Source: Deltaproteobacteria bacterium | GTDB taxonomy: Bacteria > Desulfobacterota > Binatia > HRBIN30 | Direction of reading: 5' to 3' | Length of the DNA: 36,209 nucleotides | NCBI GenBank assembly: GCA_016200585.1 | Contig: JACQEN010000006.1 | Location: 1-36,209, forward strand | Part shown: positions 1 through 7,538 of the stretch, piece after piece | Layout: every line of letters starts with the position of its first letter | How positions within the stretch are numbered: the stretch's first letter is position 1 | Position numbers and translations under genes: made by a program | The notes under the pieces: model-generated | Told to the model about the DNA's origin: nothing | What the model saw: the letters and a program-made list of their open reading frames with translations, nothing else | The model's database searches: none

Positions 1-853
1 ACGAGCAATCCATGCGAATCTTGCCGTCCCAAACGACGCACATGAAGCGGAACGATGGATCGACCGCTTCGTTTACGACAGTGATGTCGAGCCCATGCCG
101 CGCCGCGATCGGCGCCCAGTAGGCCACGCCTGCGCCACCCATCGGATCAACGCCAATGCGCACTTTCGCCGCACGAATGGCGTCGATGTCGATGATCGTT
201 GCCAAATCGTTGGCGTAGGCCGCCGTATAATCGTGGCGATGCGTTGTCGAAGCTGCGAGCGCAGGCTCGAACGGCAGGCGCTTGATCGTCTGCCAATCTC
301 CGCCGAGCAGAGCGTTCGCCTGTTCCTCGACCCACTTGGTGATGTTCGTGTCGGCGGGCCCGCCGTTCGGCGGGTTGTACTTGAAACCACCGTCTTCCGG
401 CGGATTGTGCGACGGCGTGATGACGATTCCATCGGCGAGCTGGCTGCGTCGTCCGCGGTTGTGCGTCAAAATCGCCAGCGACACGGCCGGTGTCGGCGTG
501 TAGCCGCGGGCACTGTCGATCATCACGTCGACGGAATTCGCCGCCAGCACCTCCAGCGCCGTGGCCAACGCCGGCTCCGACAGCGCGTGGGTGTCCATGC
601 CGAGGAACAGCGGTCCGTCGATGCCCTCGCTCTTTCGGTAGCGGCAGATCGCCTCGGTGATGGTGACGATGTGCGCTTCGTTGAAGGCCGACTTCAAGGA
701 CGATCCACGATGCCCGGACGTGCCGAAGGCGACGCGCTGCTCGCGCACCAGCGGATCGGGACGTTGGCTGTAGTAGGCGGTCACCAGTCGAGCGATGTTG
801 ACCAGCATCGAAGGGTGCGGCGGCTTGCCGGCGTATGGGCTGAGGTTGGACAT
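1..853 (-). CDS. pgm: Phosphoglucomutase (alpha-D-glucose), C-terminus cut by window edge
   Basis: Interconverts glucose 1-phosphate and glucose 6-phosphate in the cytoplasm, linking glycolysis with glycogen and sugar-nucleotide synthesis. It is absent from the ORF track because it has no stop inside the window; I translated the minus strand by hand and found about 284 open codons. The N-terminal region has 'FGTSGHRGSS', the phosphoserine loop is 'GIVITPSHNPPEDGG' (catalytic Ser in TPSHNPP), followed by 'NPPNGGPAD' and 'GVDPMGGAGVAYW'. These match the E. coli Pgm type rather than the PgcA/GlmM type. The start is the ATG whose complement lies at 851-853, with only a weak RBS. It diverges from gpmA across about 134 bp, which must hold both promoters. 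Roughly half of the usual ~545 residues are present. Confidence 0.95.
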   Translation of the reverse strand, partial: MSNLSPYAGKPPHPSMLVNIARLVTAYYSQRPDPLVREQRVAFGTSGHRGSSLKSAFNEAHIVTITEAICRYRKSEGIDGPLFLGMDTHALSEPALATALEVLAANSVDVMIDSARGYTPTPAVSLAILTHNRGRRSQLADGIVITPSHNPPEDGGFKYNPPNGGPADTNITKWVEEQANALLGGDWQTIKRLPFEPALAASTTHRHDYTAAYANDLATIIDIDAIRAAKVRIGVDPMGGAGVAYWAPIAARHGLDITVVNEAVDPSFRFMCVVWDGKIRMDCS

Positions 854-987
854 GAATCGGTTCTCTACCGTTCAATCGCTCTGTTTCAACCACATCCTGC
901 CTTCTTCTGTCGCTCCCGGCAATGTCGTCGAGAGGGATGGATTGCCCCCCACACCTCCTGCTACGACCGCGGCCAGAGGAGCACGAG

Positions 988-1734
988 ATGCGGCAACTGG
1001 TTCTATTGCGACACGGTGAGAGCGTATGGAACAAAGAGAATCGGTTCACCGGTTGGACCGACGTCGGTCTCAGCGAAAAAGGCGTACAGGAAGCCATCGA
1101 AGCGGGACGCGTGCTGCGCAAGGACGGGTACGGTTTCGACATCGCCTACACCTCGGTGCTCAAGCGAGCCATCAAGACCTTGTGGCTGGCGCTCGAAGAG
1201 ATGGATCTCATGTGGTTGCCGATCCAGCACAGCTGGCGCCTCAACGAACGGCACTACGGTGCGCTGCAGGGGTTGAACAAAGCCGAAACCGCCGAGCGCC
1301 ACGGCATGGAACAAACCAACATCTGGCGCCGTAGCTACGACATCCCGCCGCCGCCGCTAGCTCCTGACGACCCACGCAGCCCGGTCGGCGATTTGCGCTA
1401 CGCCCATTTGCAGGCGAATGAGCTGCCGCTGACCGAATGCCTCAAGGACACCGTCGACCGCTTTCTCCCCTACTGGCATGAAACCATCGCCCCGAGCCTA
1501 CGCGCCGGACAACGCGTGCTCATCGCCGCGCACGGCAATAGCTTGCGCGCTCTGCTGAAATACCTCGACGACATCTCCGACCAAGAAATCGTCGGCATCA
1601 ATGTCCCGACCGGTATCCCGCTGGTCTACGAGCTGACCGACGACCTCAAGCCGATTCGCCACTTCTATCTCGGCGACCCCGACGCAGTGAAAAAAGCAAC
1701 CGCGGCGGTGGCGGGTCAGCTGAAGAAGAAATAG
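988..1734 (+). CDS. gpmA: 2,3-bisphosphoglycerate-dependent phosphoglycerate mutase
   Basis: Interconverts 3- and 2-phosphoglycerate in lower glycolysis. The 248-residue product has the family's usual length. The N-terminus '[10 protein letters not shown]' carries the phospho-accepting His9; '[15 protein letters not shown]' and '[14 protein letters not shown]' are dPGM signatures, and the second active-site His is His182 in '[11 protein letters not shown]'. I chose the internal ATG at 988, not the 922 start of the ORF track, because AGAGGA lies seven bases upstream and the protein then begins directly at the first beta strand. It diverges from pgm, so two sugar-phosphate mutases share one intergenic region. 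Nothing in the protein is unusual. Confidence 0.97.
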   Translation: MRQLVLLRHGESVWNKENRFTGWTDVGLSEKGVQEAIEAGRVLRKDGYGFDIAYTSVLKRAIKTLWLALEEMDLMWLPIQHSWRLNERHYGALQGLNKAETAERHGMEQTNIWRRSYDIPPPPLAPDDPRSPVGDLRYAHLQANELPLTECLKDTVDRFLPYWHETIAPSLRAGQRVLIAAHGNSLRALLKYLDDISDQEIVGINVPTGIPLVYELTDDLKPIRHFYLGDPDAVKKATAAVAGQLKKK

Positions 1735-1747
1735 GCGGGTTCAACGA

Positions 1748-1772
1748 GCTCGTCGGGCGTTGGGCGACGAGC
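1748..1772. terminator. Stem-loop between convergent gpmA and the usp gene
   Basis: GCTCGTCG and its exact complement CGACGAGC are separated by nine bases, just after the gpmA stop and before the convergent universal-stress gene. There is no clear T tract on either side, so termination is inferred from position and symmetry only. Confidence 0.4.
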
Positions 1773-1826
1773 GCAGGGCGTCGAGAACTGGCGCGCCGGC
1801 AACGCGACACGAGCCAAGTCGCGGTC

Positions 1827-2267
1827 TTACTTGGCGCGGACCGTCAGCACCGGCACCGGGCTCTTGCGCACCACCTTTTCGGCAACCGAGCCGATCACCA
1901 AGTGGGCGATGCCGGTGCGGCCATGGGTACCCATGACGATCAGATCGCTATCCAGCTCGCACGCGGCTGCCATGATTTCGCTCGACGTGTATCCGTCACG
2001 AACGTACGCGCGAACCCGGCCGCAGCCCGAAAAACCGTCAACCGCAAACTTCTCCACGCGACGGCGCGCATCCTCACGAATCTCAGCGGCGCGCTCTTTG
2101 CGGTAAGAAGCGTCCCCGTACGCCTCGACCAGAGGTAAGGTATCGACCACGGTCACGACGTCCACCGAGGCCTTGAGGCGACGCGCCCACTCCGCCGCCA
2201 ACCGCGCCGCAGCATTCGCCCCCTTCGAAAAGTCAGTCGCGATCAAGATTCGTCGGATCGATTTCAT
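1827..2267 (-). CDS. UspA-family universal stress protein
   Basis: Single-domain universal stress protein of 146 residues, the standard family length. It begins with 'MKSIRRILIATDFS', the typical first strand and loop. Near the C-terminus 'MGTHGRTG' followed by 'IGSVAEKVV' fits the G-2X-G-9X-G(S/T) ATP-binding signature, so it probably binds ATP. The ORF-track start at 2363 is too far upstream; the ATG ending at 2267 has a strong GGAGAAGG about five bases before it. The gene is monocistronic and diverges from an hsp20 gene, so the 238-bp gap probably holds stress-inducible promoters for both. The ligand and physiological role cannot be told from sequence. Confidence 0.93.
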   Translation of the reverse strand: MKSIRRILIATDFSKGANAAARLAAEWARRLKASVDVVTVVDTLPLVEAYGDASYRKERAAEIREDARRRVEKFAVDGFSGCGRVRAYVRDGYTSSEIMAAACELDSDLIVMGTHGRTGIAHLVIGSVAEKVVRKSPVPVLTVRAK

Positions 2268-2505
2268 AGCCTTCTCCTCGACCAAATGAAGTAGCGAATG
2301 CTGCGCCAGCCGGCGTGGCAAGACACCGCGGACACTCACCCCCCTTATGACTGAAACTAACACGCAATGTCTCCCAGTTTTGCAAACCTACGAAAGGTTC
2401 CCGAGGGGCAGCACCGCCCTCCGGCTACGGCTCGTGGCAGGCGGTTTGCAGAATTCACAAAGTGGATAGTTTCGCCAAATTCCTACGAAAGGAGGAGAAG
2501 TCACT

Positions 2506-3012
2506 ATGGCAACCTCAGAAGCCCTGAAGGCAAAGGAGGCGAAGCCGGCCGCTCCGGTGCGTGCGCTCGCACCGATGTCGGCCTGGGAGCGGGAGATGGA
2601 TCGCTTGTTCGACGACTTCCGCCACTTCGCATGGCCGAGATTCTTCAAACCCGAACGTTGGTTGGCGCCCAAGGAGGATTTCGTTCGGCCACCTGCGATC
2701 GAAATCAGCGACGAAAAGGATCACGTCGTCGTCAAGGCCGAGCTACCGGGGATGTCGAAGGACGACATCGAAGTGAACCTGACCGACTCGACGCTGACGA
2801 TCAAGGGCGAGAAGAAGCGCGAGAAGGAGGTCAAGGAAGAAAACCGCTACTGGAGTGAACGCGAGTACGGTTCGATCTTCCGCTCGATCGATTTACCGGC
2901 GGAGGTCAAACTCGACGACGTCAAGGCGACCTTCAAAGACGGAGTCCTTGAGATCCGGCTCGCCAAAACGGAACACGCGAAGCGCAAAGCGGTAAAGGTA
3001 CAGGTGCAGTAG
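2506..3012 (+). CDS. Hsp20/alpha-crystallin small heat-shock protein
   Basis: ATP-independent holdase chaperone of 168 residues. A basic, disordered N-terminal stretch leads into 'MSAWEREMDRLFDDF', the usual pre-domain helix. The alpha-crystallin domain follows at about residues 63-160, with 'VKAELPGMSKDDIEV' and 'FKDGVLEIRLAK' (G-V-L motif) clearly visible. The C-terminal I-X-I oligomer motif is replaced by a weak V-X-V in 'VKVQVQ'. The RBS AAAGGAGGAG is very strong and fixes the start. It diverges from the usp gene. I looked upstream for a CIRCE element (TTAGCACTC-N9-GAGTGCTAA) and found none, so regulation is unclear; the words CCTACGAAAGG occur twice there, about 95 bp apart. Confidence 0.95.
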   Translation: MATSEALKAKEAKPAAPVRALAPMSAWEREMDRLFDDFRHFAWPRFFKPERWLAPKEDFVRPPAIEISDEKDHVVVKAELPGMSKDDIEVNLTDSTLTIKGEKKREKEVKEENRYWSEREYGSIFRSIDLPAEVKLDDVKATFKDGVLEIRLAKTEHAKRKAVKVQVQ

Positions 3013-3079
3013 CGCTGCCGCCAACGCTCGTCGAATCCGCAGCATCGATTCGAAGCGATCGTTGCGGTAGTTTGCGCTG

Positions 3080-3838
3080 ATGCACTCGCCGCAGAGCTGG
3101 GATCCTGAGCGTTACGCGCGCAATGCGCGTTTTGTGTCCGACCTCGGAATGCCGGTGGTCGAATTACTGGCGCCGCAACCGGGTGAGCGCGTTCTCGATC
3201 TCGGCTGCGGCGACGGCGTGCTTACCGAAAAGCTTGCAGCTTTGGGCTGCGATGTCGTAGGCATCGACGGTAGCGCCGCACAAATCGAAGCGGTGCGGGC
3301 GCGCGGCATCGACGCCCGCGTCATGGACGGCCAAGAACTCACGTTCGGCCCCGAGTTCGATGCCGTGTTCAGCAACGCTGCCATGCACTGGATGCGACGC
3401 GGTGAAGCGGTTGTGCGCGGCGTCCACAATGCGCTCAAGCCCGGTGGTCGCTTTGTGGCGGAATTCGGCGGGGCCGGATGCGTCGAAGTCATCCGCAGTA
3501 CGTTGATCGCCGCACTCGACCGTCGTGGAGTCGACGGCAAGGCCGCCGATCCGTGGTATTTTCCAACCGACCAGGAATATCGTCAACTGCTCGAAGCAAA
3601 CGGCTTCGACGTTTCGTACATCGCCCTCATCCCGCGACCGACGCCGCTTCCGGGCGACGTCGGCGGCTGGCTCGAGACGTTCGCCGAGAGCTTCATCTCG
3701 AAACTGCCGCGCGAAGACCGTCCGGTCTTCGTCGACGAAGTACGCGAAACCTTGCGACCCAAGCTCTGCAACGCCGCGGGTCAATGGACCGCTGACTACG
3801 TCCGCTTGCGTTTCAACGCCCGCAAGACGGCCGTATAG
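3080..3838 (+). CDS. Class I SAM-dependent methyltransferase
   Basis: 252-residue Rossmann-fold methyltransferase. Motif I is 'VLDLGCGDGVLTEKL' (residues ~39-53), followed by an acidic end of strand 2, 'VVGIDGSAAQIEAVR', and 'FDAVFSNAAMHWM', a motif IV/post-motif typical of the trans-aconitate methyltransferase/UbiE-like group. The N-terminus 'SWDPERYARNARFVSDLG' is usual for this family and supports the ATG at 3080 despite a poor RBS. Substrate cannot be assigned; small carboxylic acids are one possibility by family resemblance. It follows hsp20 by 67 bp on the same strand, and its stop is next to the degraded luciferase-like fragment. Confidence 0.9.
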   Translation: MHSPQSWDPERYARNARFVSDLGMPVVELLAPQPGERVLDLGCGDGVLTEKLAALGCDVVGIDGSAAQIEAVRARGIDARVMDGQELTFGPEFDAVFSNAAMHWMRRGEAVVRGVHNALKPGGRFVAEFGGAGCVEVIRSTLIAALDRRGVDGKAADPWYFPTDQEYRQLLEANGFDVSYIALIPRPTPLPGDVGGWLETFAESFISKLPREDRPVFVDEVRETLRPKLCNAAGQWTADYVRLRFNARKTAV

Positions 3839-3839
3839 G

Positions 3840-4037
3840 CTTGCCCCGCGCCGTCCTTACGACCCTCGTCAGCTTGGCGCGCGGGCCCTCACCGGCACAG
3901 CCGAAAAGCTTCGACAAGACGTCGAAGCGCTCGCCGCCGCCGGCGCCAACTATCCGGTTCTCAACCTGCGCCAAGGCAAGACCATTGAAGAGGTCATCAG
4001 CCAACTCGACCAGCTCCCCGCCATCCTGCAGGGCTAG
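3840..4037 (+). pseudogene. C-terminal remnant of a luciferase-like (LLM) monooxygenase
   Basis: In one frame, directly after the methyltransferase stop, the translation contains 'TGTAEKLRQDVEALAAAG' and 'LNLRQGKTIEEVISQLDQL', then a stop. This resembles the last helix-strand-helix of LLM-class flavin-dependent oxidoreductases, which end with a TGTPE-type helix, an A-G turn and a final 'T.EE....L..L' helix. No start codon, RBS or upstream barrel is present in this frame; further upstream the frame is only an overlap shadow of the methyltransferase. I therefore call it the tail of a deleted gene. The family assignment comes from memory of the pattern, not a search. Confidence 0.5.
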
Positions 4038-4054
4038 GCCAAGACACCTACGTT

Positions 4055-4540
4055 TCACGCCACGATCTCATCCAGCCCGGCGCGGAAGACCGACACCGCC
4101 TCTTCGTGACCCAGCAGCCGTGTCCGCCGATGCGTAATCAACCATTGACCAGCGCGGCGCTCCAGGGCCCAGCGGTTGTAGCTGACTCGATATATCTCGA
4201 TTCCTTCGTCGTTGCGCAGATAGACGCGTGAGTAGCCAACCGCGACCGCCCGATCGCCGTCGAGCTTCACCACCGCCGGCCCGATCTGATGCGCGCACCG
4301 ACCCACCATCTGTTGGTGGCGCGGCGAGCTCACCATGTCGCGCACCGCGACTCTGCCGCGCATGATACGTACGTCGGCATCATAAATGCCGTCTTCCGCA
4401 AAGACCTCGGCCGTGCGCTCCACGTCGCCGATGTCCACCGCCAGCCCGTAGCGCGTGATGAGCTTGTGGATGGCCAGCTCGTCCTCGACCGCCTGCAGGC
4501 GCTGCCCCAATTGCTCGACCCGTTGCTCGAGATCCGTCAT
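4055..4540 (-). CDS. SnoaL-like / NTF2-fold protein
   Basis: 161-residue protein of the SnoaL_4-like group. A coiled N-terminal helix 'LEQRVEQLGQRLQAVEDE' leads into 'LAIHKLITRYGLAVDIGD', the typical first helix of SnoaL-like folds, then 'FAEDGIYDADVRIMRG' and a curved beta sheet ending 'RRAGQWLITHRRTRLL'. Family members include dehydratases, isomerases and ring-hydroxylation partners acting on hydrophobic substrates, but no substrate can be read here. The gene lies 65 bp downstream of the CoA transferase on the same strand, suggesting a shared catabolic unit. The start ATG has AAGGGATGACGCG upstream, a modest RBS. Confidence 0.8.
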   Translation of the reverse strand: MTDLEQRVEQLGQRLQAVEDELAIHKLITRYGLAVDIGDVERTAEVFAEDGIYDADVRIMRGRVAVRDMVSSPRHQQMVGRCAHQIGPAVVKLDGDRAVAVGYSRVYLRNDEGIEIYRVSYNRWALERRAGQWLITHRRTRLLGHEEAVSVFRAGLDEIVA

Positions 4541-4605
4541 CGCGTCATCCCTTCTGCGCGCCGATGGCCCGCACGTGTTCCTTGAGCCCGCACTCGGTCA
4601 GACCC

Positions 4606-5799
4606 TCAAATCACCTGGTCGCGCCGCAGCTCGGCGATCTGTGTATCGGTCAATCCGAGCTTCTGCCGCAACACCTCGTCCGTATGCTCGCCAATCGACG
4701 GCGGCGGCGTCGGCGCTACGGCGCTGCTCTCGCCCATGTGGATCGGCGTACCAATGGTCTTGACCCGTCCGCGCGGTACGCAGTCGACCTCGCGCACGAC
4801 GCCGCGTTCAAAGAGATGCGGGTCGCGCCCTACTTCCGGCAAGCTGCGCACCGGAGCGCTAGGAATGCCGGCCTCGGCAACCAAGCGCGCAACATCGTCA
4901 CGTTGGCGCGTCGACGTCCAGCGTTCGACCGCGGACTCGATCTGCTCCCAGTCGCGGGCCCGCTCAGGGACATTGTGCCAGTCCTGTTTCGCGGCCAGGT
5001 CGGGGCGCTGCATGACCTCACAAAGATCGAGCCAGTGTTGGTTGGAAACGCACATGATGGCGACGTAGCCGTCGACGCAGCGAAAGTTGTTGTACGGTGT
5101 CGATCCACCCACCACATGCCGATTGCCGCTGCGTGAGATTTCCTGATTCAGCTCGTAGAATGGCGCCAGATAGCTCAGCAGTGCCGGCACGGCGGCATCG
5201 AACATCGCTACCTCAACCTGTTGCCCACGGCCGCTGGTTTCGCGCTGGCGCAAGGCGAGAAGGATTCCACCGAACAGGTGGGCTGCACCGAGCATGTCGA
5301 TGAACGTCGGGCCGCACTTCACCGGCGGCCGATCGGGATAGCCGGTGATCGACATCGCCCCGACCAGCGCCTGAATCGTGAAGTCCATTGCCGGATACCC
5401 GACGTACGGACCAGTGCTGCCGAAGCCACTGCCCGACGCATAGATGATGCTTGCGTTGCGCGCGCTCAAGACATCGTAGCCGAGCCCCAGGCGTTGCATG
5501 ACGCCGGTCGCGTAATTCTCCAGCAGCACGTCCGCCTTCTCTGCCAGCTGCAACAGAAGCTCGCGGCCGCGCGGCTGCTTGAGATCGATGCGCACGCCGC
5601 GTTTGTTGGTGTTGAGCATGAGAAAGGGATAGCTGGCCCCGCCCGGCGAGCGGTCCATGCGGCGCAGCACGTCGCCCTGTGGCGGCTCGATCTTGATCAC
5701 GTCGGCGCCGTGCTGCGCCAGCAGGAGGGCACAGTACGGACCGTTGTAGACGTGGCCGAGCTCGAGGACGGTAAGTCCCTGAAGGGGCTGTGGGCTCAT
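4606..5799 (-). CDS. CaiB/BaiF (family III) CoA transferase
   Basis: Moves CoA between acyl-CoA and a free carboxylic acid through aspartyl anhydride intermediates. About 397 residues. Family landmarks are 'VLELGHVYNGPYCALLLAQ', 'GADVIKIEPP', 'NTNKRGVRIDL', 'LLENYATGVMQRLGLGYD' and 'TSGRGQQVEVAMFDA'. The Asp in 'FIDMLGA' sits where formyl-CoA transferase has its catalytic Asp169. I use the ATG ending at 5799 (MSPQPLQGL); the ORF track's GTG seven codons upstream is possible, and neither has a clear RBS. With the SnoaL-like gene behind it and a GST and crotonase nearby, activation of an imported acid for beta-oxidation-like degradation is a reasonable inference; the actual acid is unknown. Confidence 0.92.
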   Translation of the reverse strand: MSPQPLQGLTVLELGHVYNGPYCALLLAQHGADVIKIEPPQGDVLRRMDRSPGGASYPFLMLNTNKRGVRIDLKQPRGRELLLQLAEKADVLLENYATGVMQRLGLGYDVLSARNASIIYASGSGFGSTGPYVGYPAMDFTIQALVGAMSITGYPDRPPVKCGPTFIDMLGAAHLFGGILLALRQRETSGRGQQVEVAMFDAAVPALLSYLAPFYELNQEISRSGNRHVVGGSTPYNNFRCVDGYVAIMCVSNQHWLDLCEVMQRPDLAAKQDWHNVPERARDWEQIESAVERWTSTRQRDDVARLVAEAGIPSAPVRSLPEVGRDPHLFERGVVREVDCVPRGRVKTIGTPIHMGESSAVAPTPPPSIGEHTDEVLRQKLGLTDTQIAELRRDQVI

Positions 5800-5832
5800 G
5801 AGTGGGTGGTGTAGCAACACCCTTCTCGAACC

Positions 5833-5936
5833 GAAATGGAAAATCAGGAACCGGGAATCAGGAATGCAGAATGAAGGACAATCGAAGCCCCACTGGTTCG
5901 CCGGTGCTCCGTTTTCGCTTCCCGATTTTCAATTTC
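5833..5936. repeat. Intergenic imperfect stem-loop with reiterated words
   Basis: GAAATGGAAAATC at 5833-5845 is nearly complementary to GATTTTCAATTTC at 5924-5936 (12 of 13 pairs). Inside, words such as GGAATCAGGAA and AATCAGGAACC recur. The element fills most of the 200-bp gap between the CoA transferase start and the GST gene. It looks like a non-coding extragenic palindrome rather than a simple terminator, because the loop is long. Confidence 0.5.
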
Positions 5937-6000
5937 CCTTCTCCTTGCGGTAGCGCGTGTCCTCGCCGATACTCGCGCAGCAACACCAGGGAGGGAAGCA

Positions 6001-6651
6001 ATGAAGCTGTACAACACCAATCTCAGTAACTTTGCCTCAAAGTGCCGGCTGGCGATCTACGAGAAGCAGGCGCCGGTGGAAATCGTTCCCATTCCGGGCG
6101 GCGACCTCAAGTCGCCCGAGTACCTGAAGATCTACCCCCTCGGAAAGACGCCGGCCCTCGAGGTCAACGGCCAGATCATCGGCGAGTCGGAAGTCATCAA
6201 CGAATACTTCGAAGACAAGTTCCCGGAAAAGCCGTTGCTGCCCAAGGATGCGGAAGGTCGGGCTCGTTCGCGCGAGATCGGCCGCTTCCACGACCTCTAT
6301 CTCGAGCCACCGCTGCGTGCGCTGTTTCCACAGGTCGCGGCTAAGGAGAAGGACCAGAAGCTCATTGCCGAGAAGCTGCAAGAAGTCTCGTCGCGACTCG
6401 ATCAACTCGAAACCATGATGTCGTCCGGACCCTACGCGCTCGGAGCCCAGTTCACCTTCGCCGACTGCGCGCTGGTCCCGACATTTTTCTTCCTCAACCT
6501 GCTGGCGCCCATGCTGGGCGGCGAACCGTTTTCGGAGGGCCGTCCAAAGCTGGCAGCATGGTGGGCGAAGGTTCAGGAACGGCCGACGGTGCAGAAGATC
6601 CTCGAAGAACAACAGTCGGCGTTGATGCAAAGGATGCAAGCGGGGAATTGA
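6001..6651 (+). CDS. Glutathione S-transferase family protein
   Basis: 216-residue cytosolic GST. The thioredoxin-fold N-terminal domain (about 1-80) opens with 'MKLYNTNLSNFASKCRLAI', carrying Ser/Cys candidates for thiol activation, has the cis-proline region 'YPLGKTPALEVNG', and the glutathione gamma-glutamyl contact 'GESEVINEYFEDKF'. The all-helical C-terminal domain includes the N-capping box motif 'FTFADCALVPTFFF'. The strong RBS GGGAGGGAAGCA fixes the start. Substrate is unknown; GSTs of this type serve detoxification, dehalogenation or ring isomerisation. It is followed at 110 bp by a crotonase gene, but a repeated stem-loop lies between, so cotranscription is uncertain. Confidence 0.93.
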   Translation: MKLYNTNLSNFASKCRLAIYEKQAPVEIVPIPGGDLKSPEYLKIYPLGKTPALEVNGQIIGESEVINEYFEDKFPEKPLLPKDAEGRARSREIGRFHDLYLEPPLRALFPQVAAKEKDQKLIAEKLQEVSSRLDQLETMMSSGPYALGAQFTFADCALVPTFFFLNLLAPMLGGEPFSEGRPKLAAWWAKVQERPTVQKILEEQQSALMQRMQAGN

Positions 6652-6670
6652 GGCTGATCTGAGGTCCAGT

Positions 6671-6731
6671 GAGTCGACAGTCAACCGTCGAGGGTTCAAA
6701 ATCCAGGCAAGAAGCTCTCGACTGTCGACTC
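6671..6731. repeat. Perfect 12-bp inverted repeat, iterated GTCGACTC words
   Basis: GAGTCGACAGTC (6671-6682) is exactly complementary to GACTGTCGACTC (6720-6731). The right arm is followed by further near copies, CCGACTC and TTGACTC, before the crotonase RBS. The element is non-coding and sits between the GST stop and the crotonase start. It could act as an attenuator or processing hairpin, or be a member of a dispersed extragenic repeat family. Confidence 0.65.
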
Positions 6732-6761
6732 CCGACTCTTGACTCAAAAGAGGAGAAACCG

Positions 6762-7538
6762 ATGAGCTACGAATTCATCAAGTACGAGAAGCAGGGGCGC
6801 TTGGCGCGCATCGTCATCAATCGACCCGACGTCATGAACGCACTGCATCCACCGGCCAATCAAGAGCTGTCGAAGGCGTTCGACGACTTCGACGCCGACC
6901 CGGAATGCTGGGTCGCGATCATCAGCGGCGCCGGTGAGAAAGCCTTCTCCGCCGGCAACGATCTCAAGTACTCGGCGCAACATGGGATGGCCGGCGAGAT
7001 GGGCAAGGGAGGTTTCGGCGGCATCACGGCGCGCTTCGACCTCTTCAAGCCGGTGATCGCCGCGGTCAACGGCTTGGCGTTGGGCGGTGGTTTTGAAATC
7101 GCCCTCGCCTGCGACATCATCGTCGCCGCCGATTCGGCGCGTTTCGGTCTACCCGAACCAAAAGTGGGTCTAGCTGCCCTGGCGGGCGGCATGCAGCGCC
7201 TGCCGCGCACCGTTCCGCCCAAGATCGCCATGGGCATGATGCTCACCGGCAAGCCGTTGACCGCTGCGGAAGCTGCCCAGTGGGGCATCGTCAACGAAGT
7301 CGTGCCGCTCGACCATCTACAAGCGACGGCTGAACGCTGGGCCAACGAAATCCTGGCGTGCTCGCCGTCCTCGGTTCGCGCCACCAAGCAAGTGGCGTTG
7401 CAGAGCCAAGGCCTGGAGCTCGAAGAGTCGATGAAGAAATCATACCCGCTCGTCGGCAAGCTGTTCGGATCGGAAGACATGATGGAAGGCGTCATGGCCT
7501 TCGCGCAAAAGCGCAAGCCGGAGTGGAAGGGAAAGTAA
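6762..7538 (+). CDS. Enoyl-CoA hydratase/isomerase (crotonase) family protein
   Basis: 259-residue crotonase-fold enzyme acting on an acyl-CoA. The oxyanion-hole segments are 'AFSAGNDLKYSA' (~61-72) and 'LALGGGFEIALACD' (~105-118). In 'GLPEPKVG' Glu132 matches Glu144 of rat enoyl-CoA hydratase, but the position of the second catalytic Glu164 is a glycine (Gly158 in 'KIAMGMMLTG'). The reaction is therefore probably not simple hydration; isomerase, racemase, CoA-ester cleavage or dehydratase roles known in the superfamily fit better. The ATG at 6762 follows AGAGGAGAAA; the track's upstream extension runs through the repeat and is not coding. A dihydropteroate synthase-like gene overlaps its 3' end. 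Confidence 0.92.
   Translation: MSYEFIKYEKQGRLARIVINRPDVMNALHPPANQELSKAFDDFDADPECWVAIISGAGEKAFSAGNDLKYSAQHGMAGEMGKGGFGGITARFDLFKPVIAAVNGLALGGGFEIALACDIIVAADSARFGLPEPKVGLAALAGGMQRLPRTVPPKIAMGMMLTGKPLTAAEAAQWGIVNEVVPLDHLQATAERWANEILACSPSSVRATKQVALQSQGLELEESMKKSYPLVGKLFGSEDMMEGVMAFAQKRKPEWKGK

Noticed and set aside
95-1276. 393-residue plus-strand ORF spanning pgm and gpmA
   Set aside because: It runs antisense to pgm and out of frame through gpmA, both of which have catalytic motifs.
2268-2505. CIRCE or similar heat-shock operator upstream of hsp20
   Set aside because: No TTAGCACTC-N9-GAGTGCTAA or close variant was found on reading the gap.
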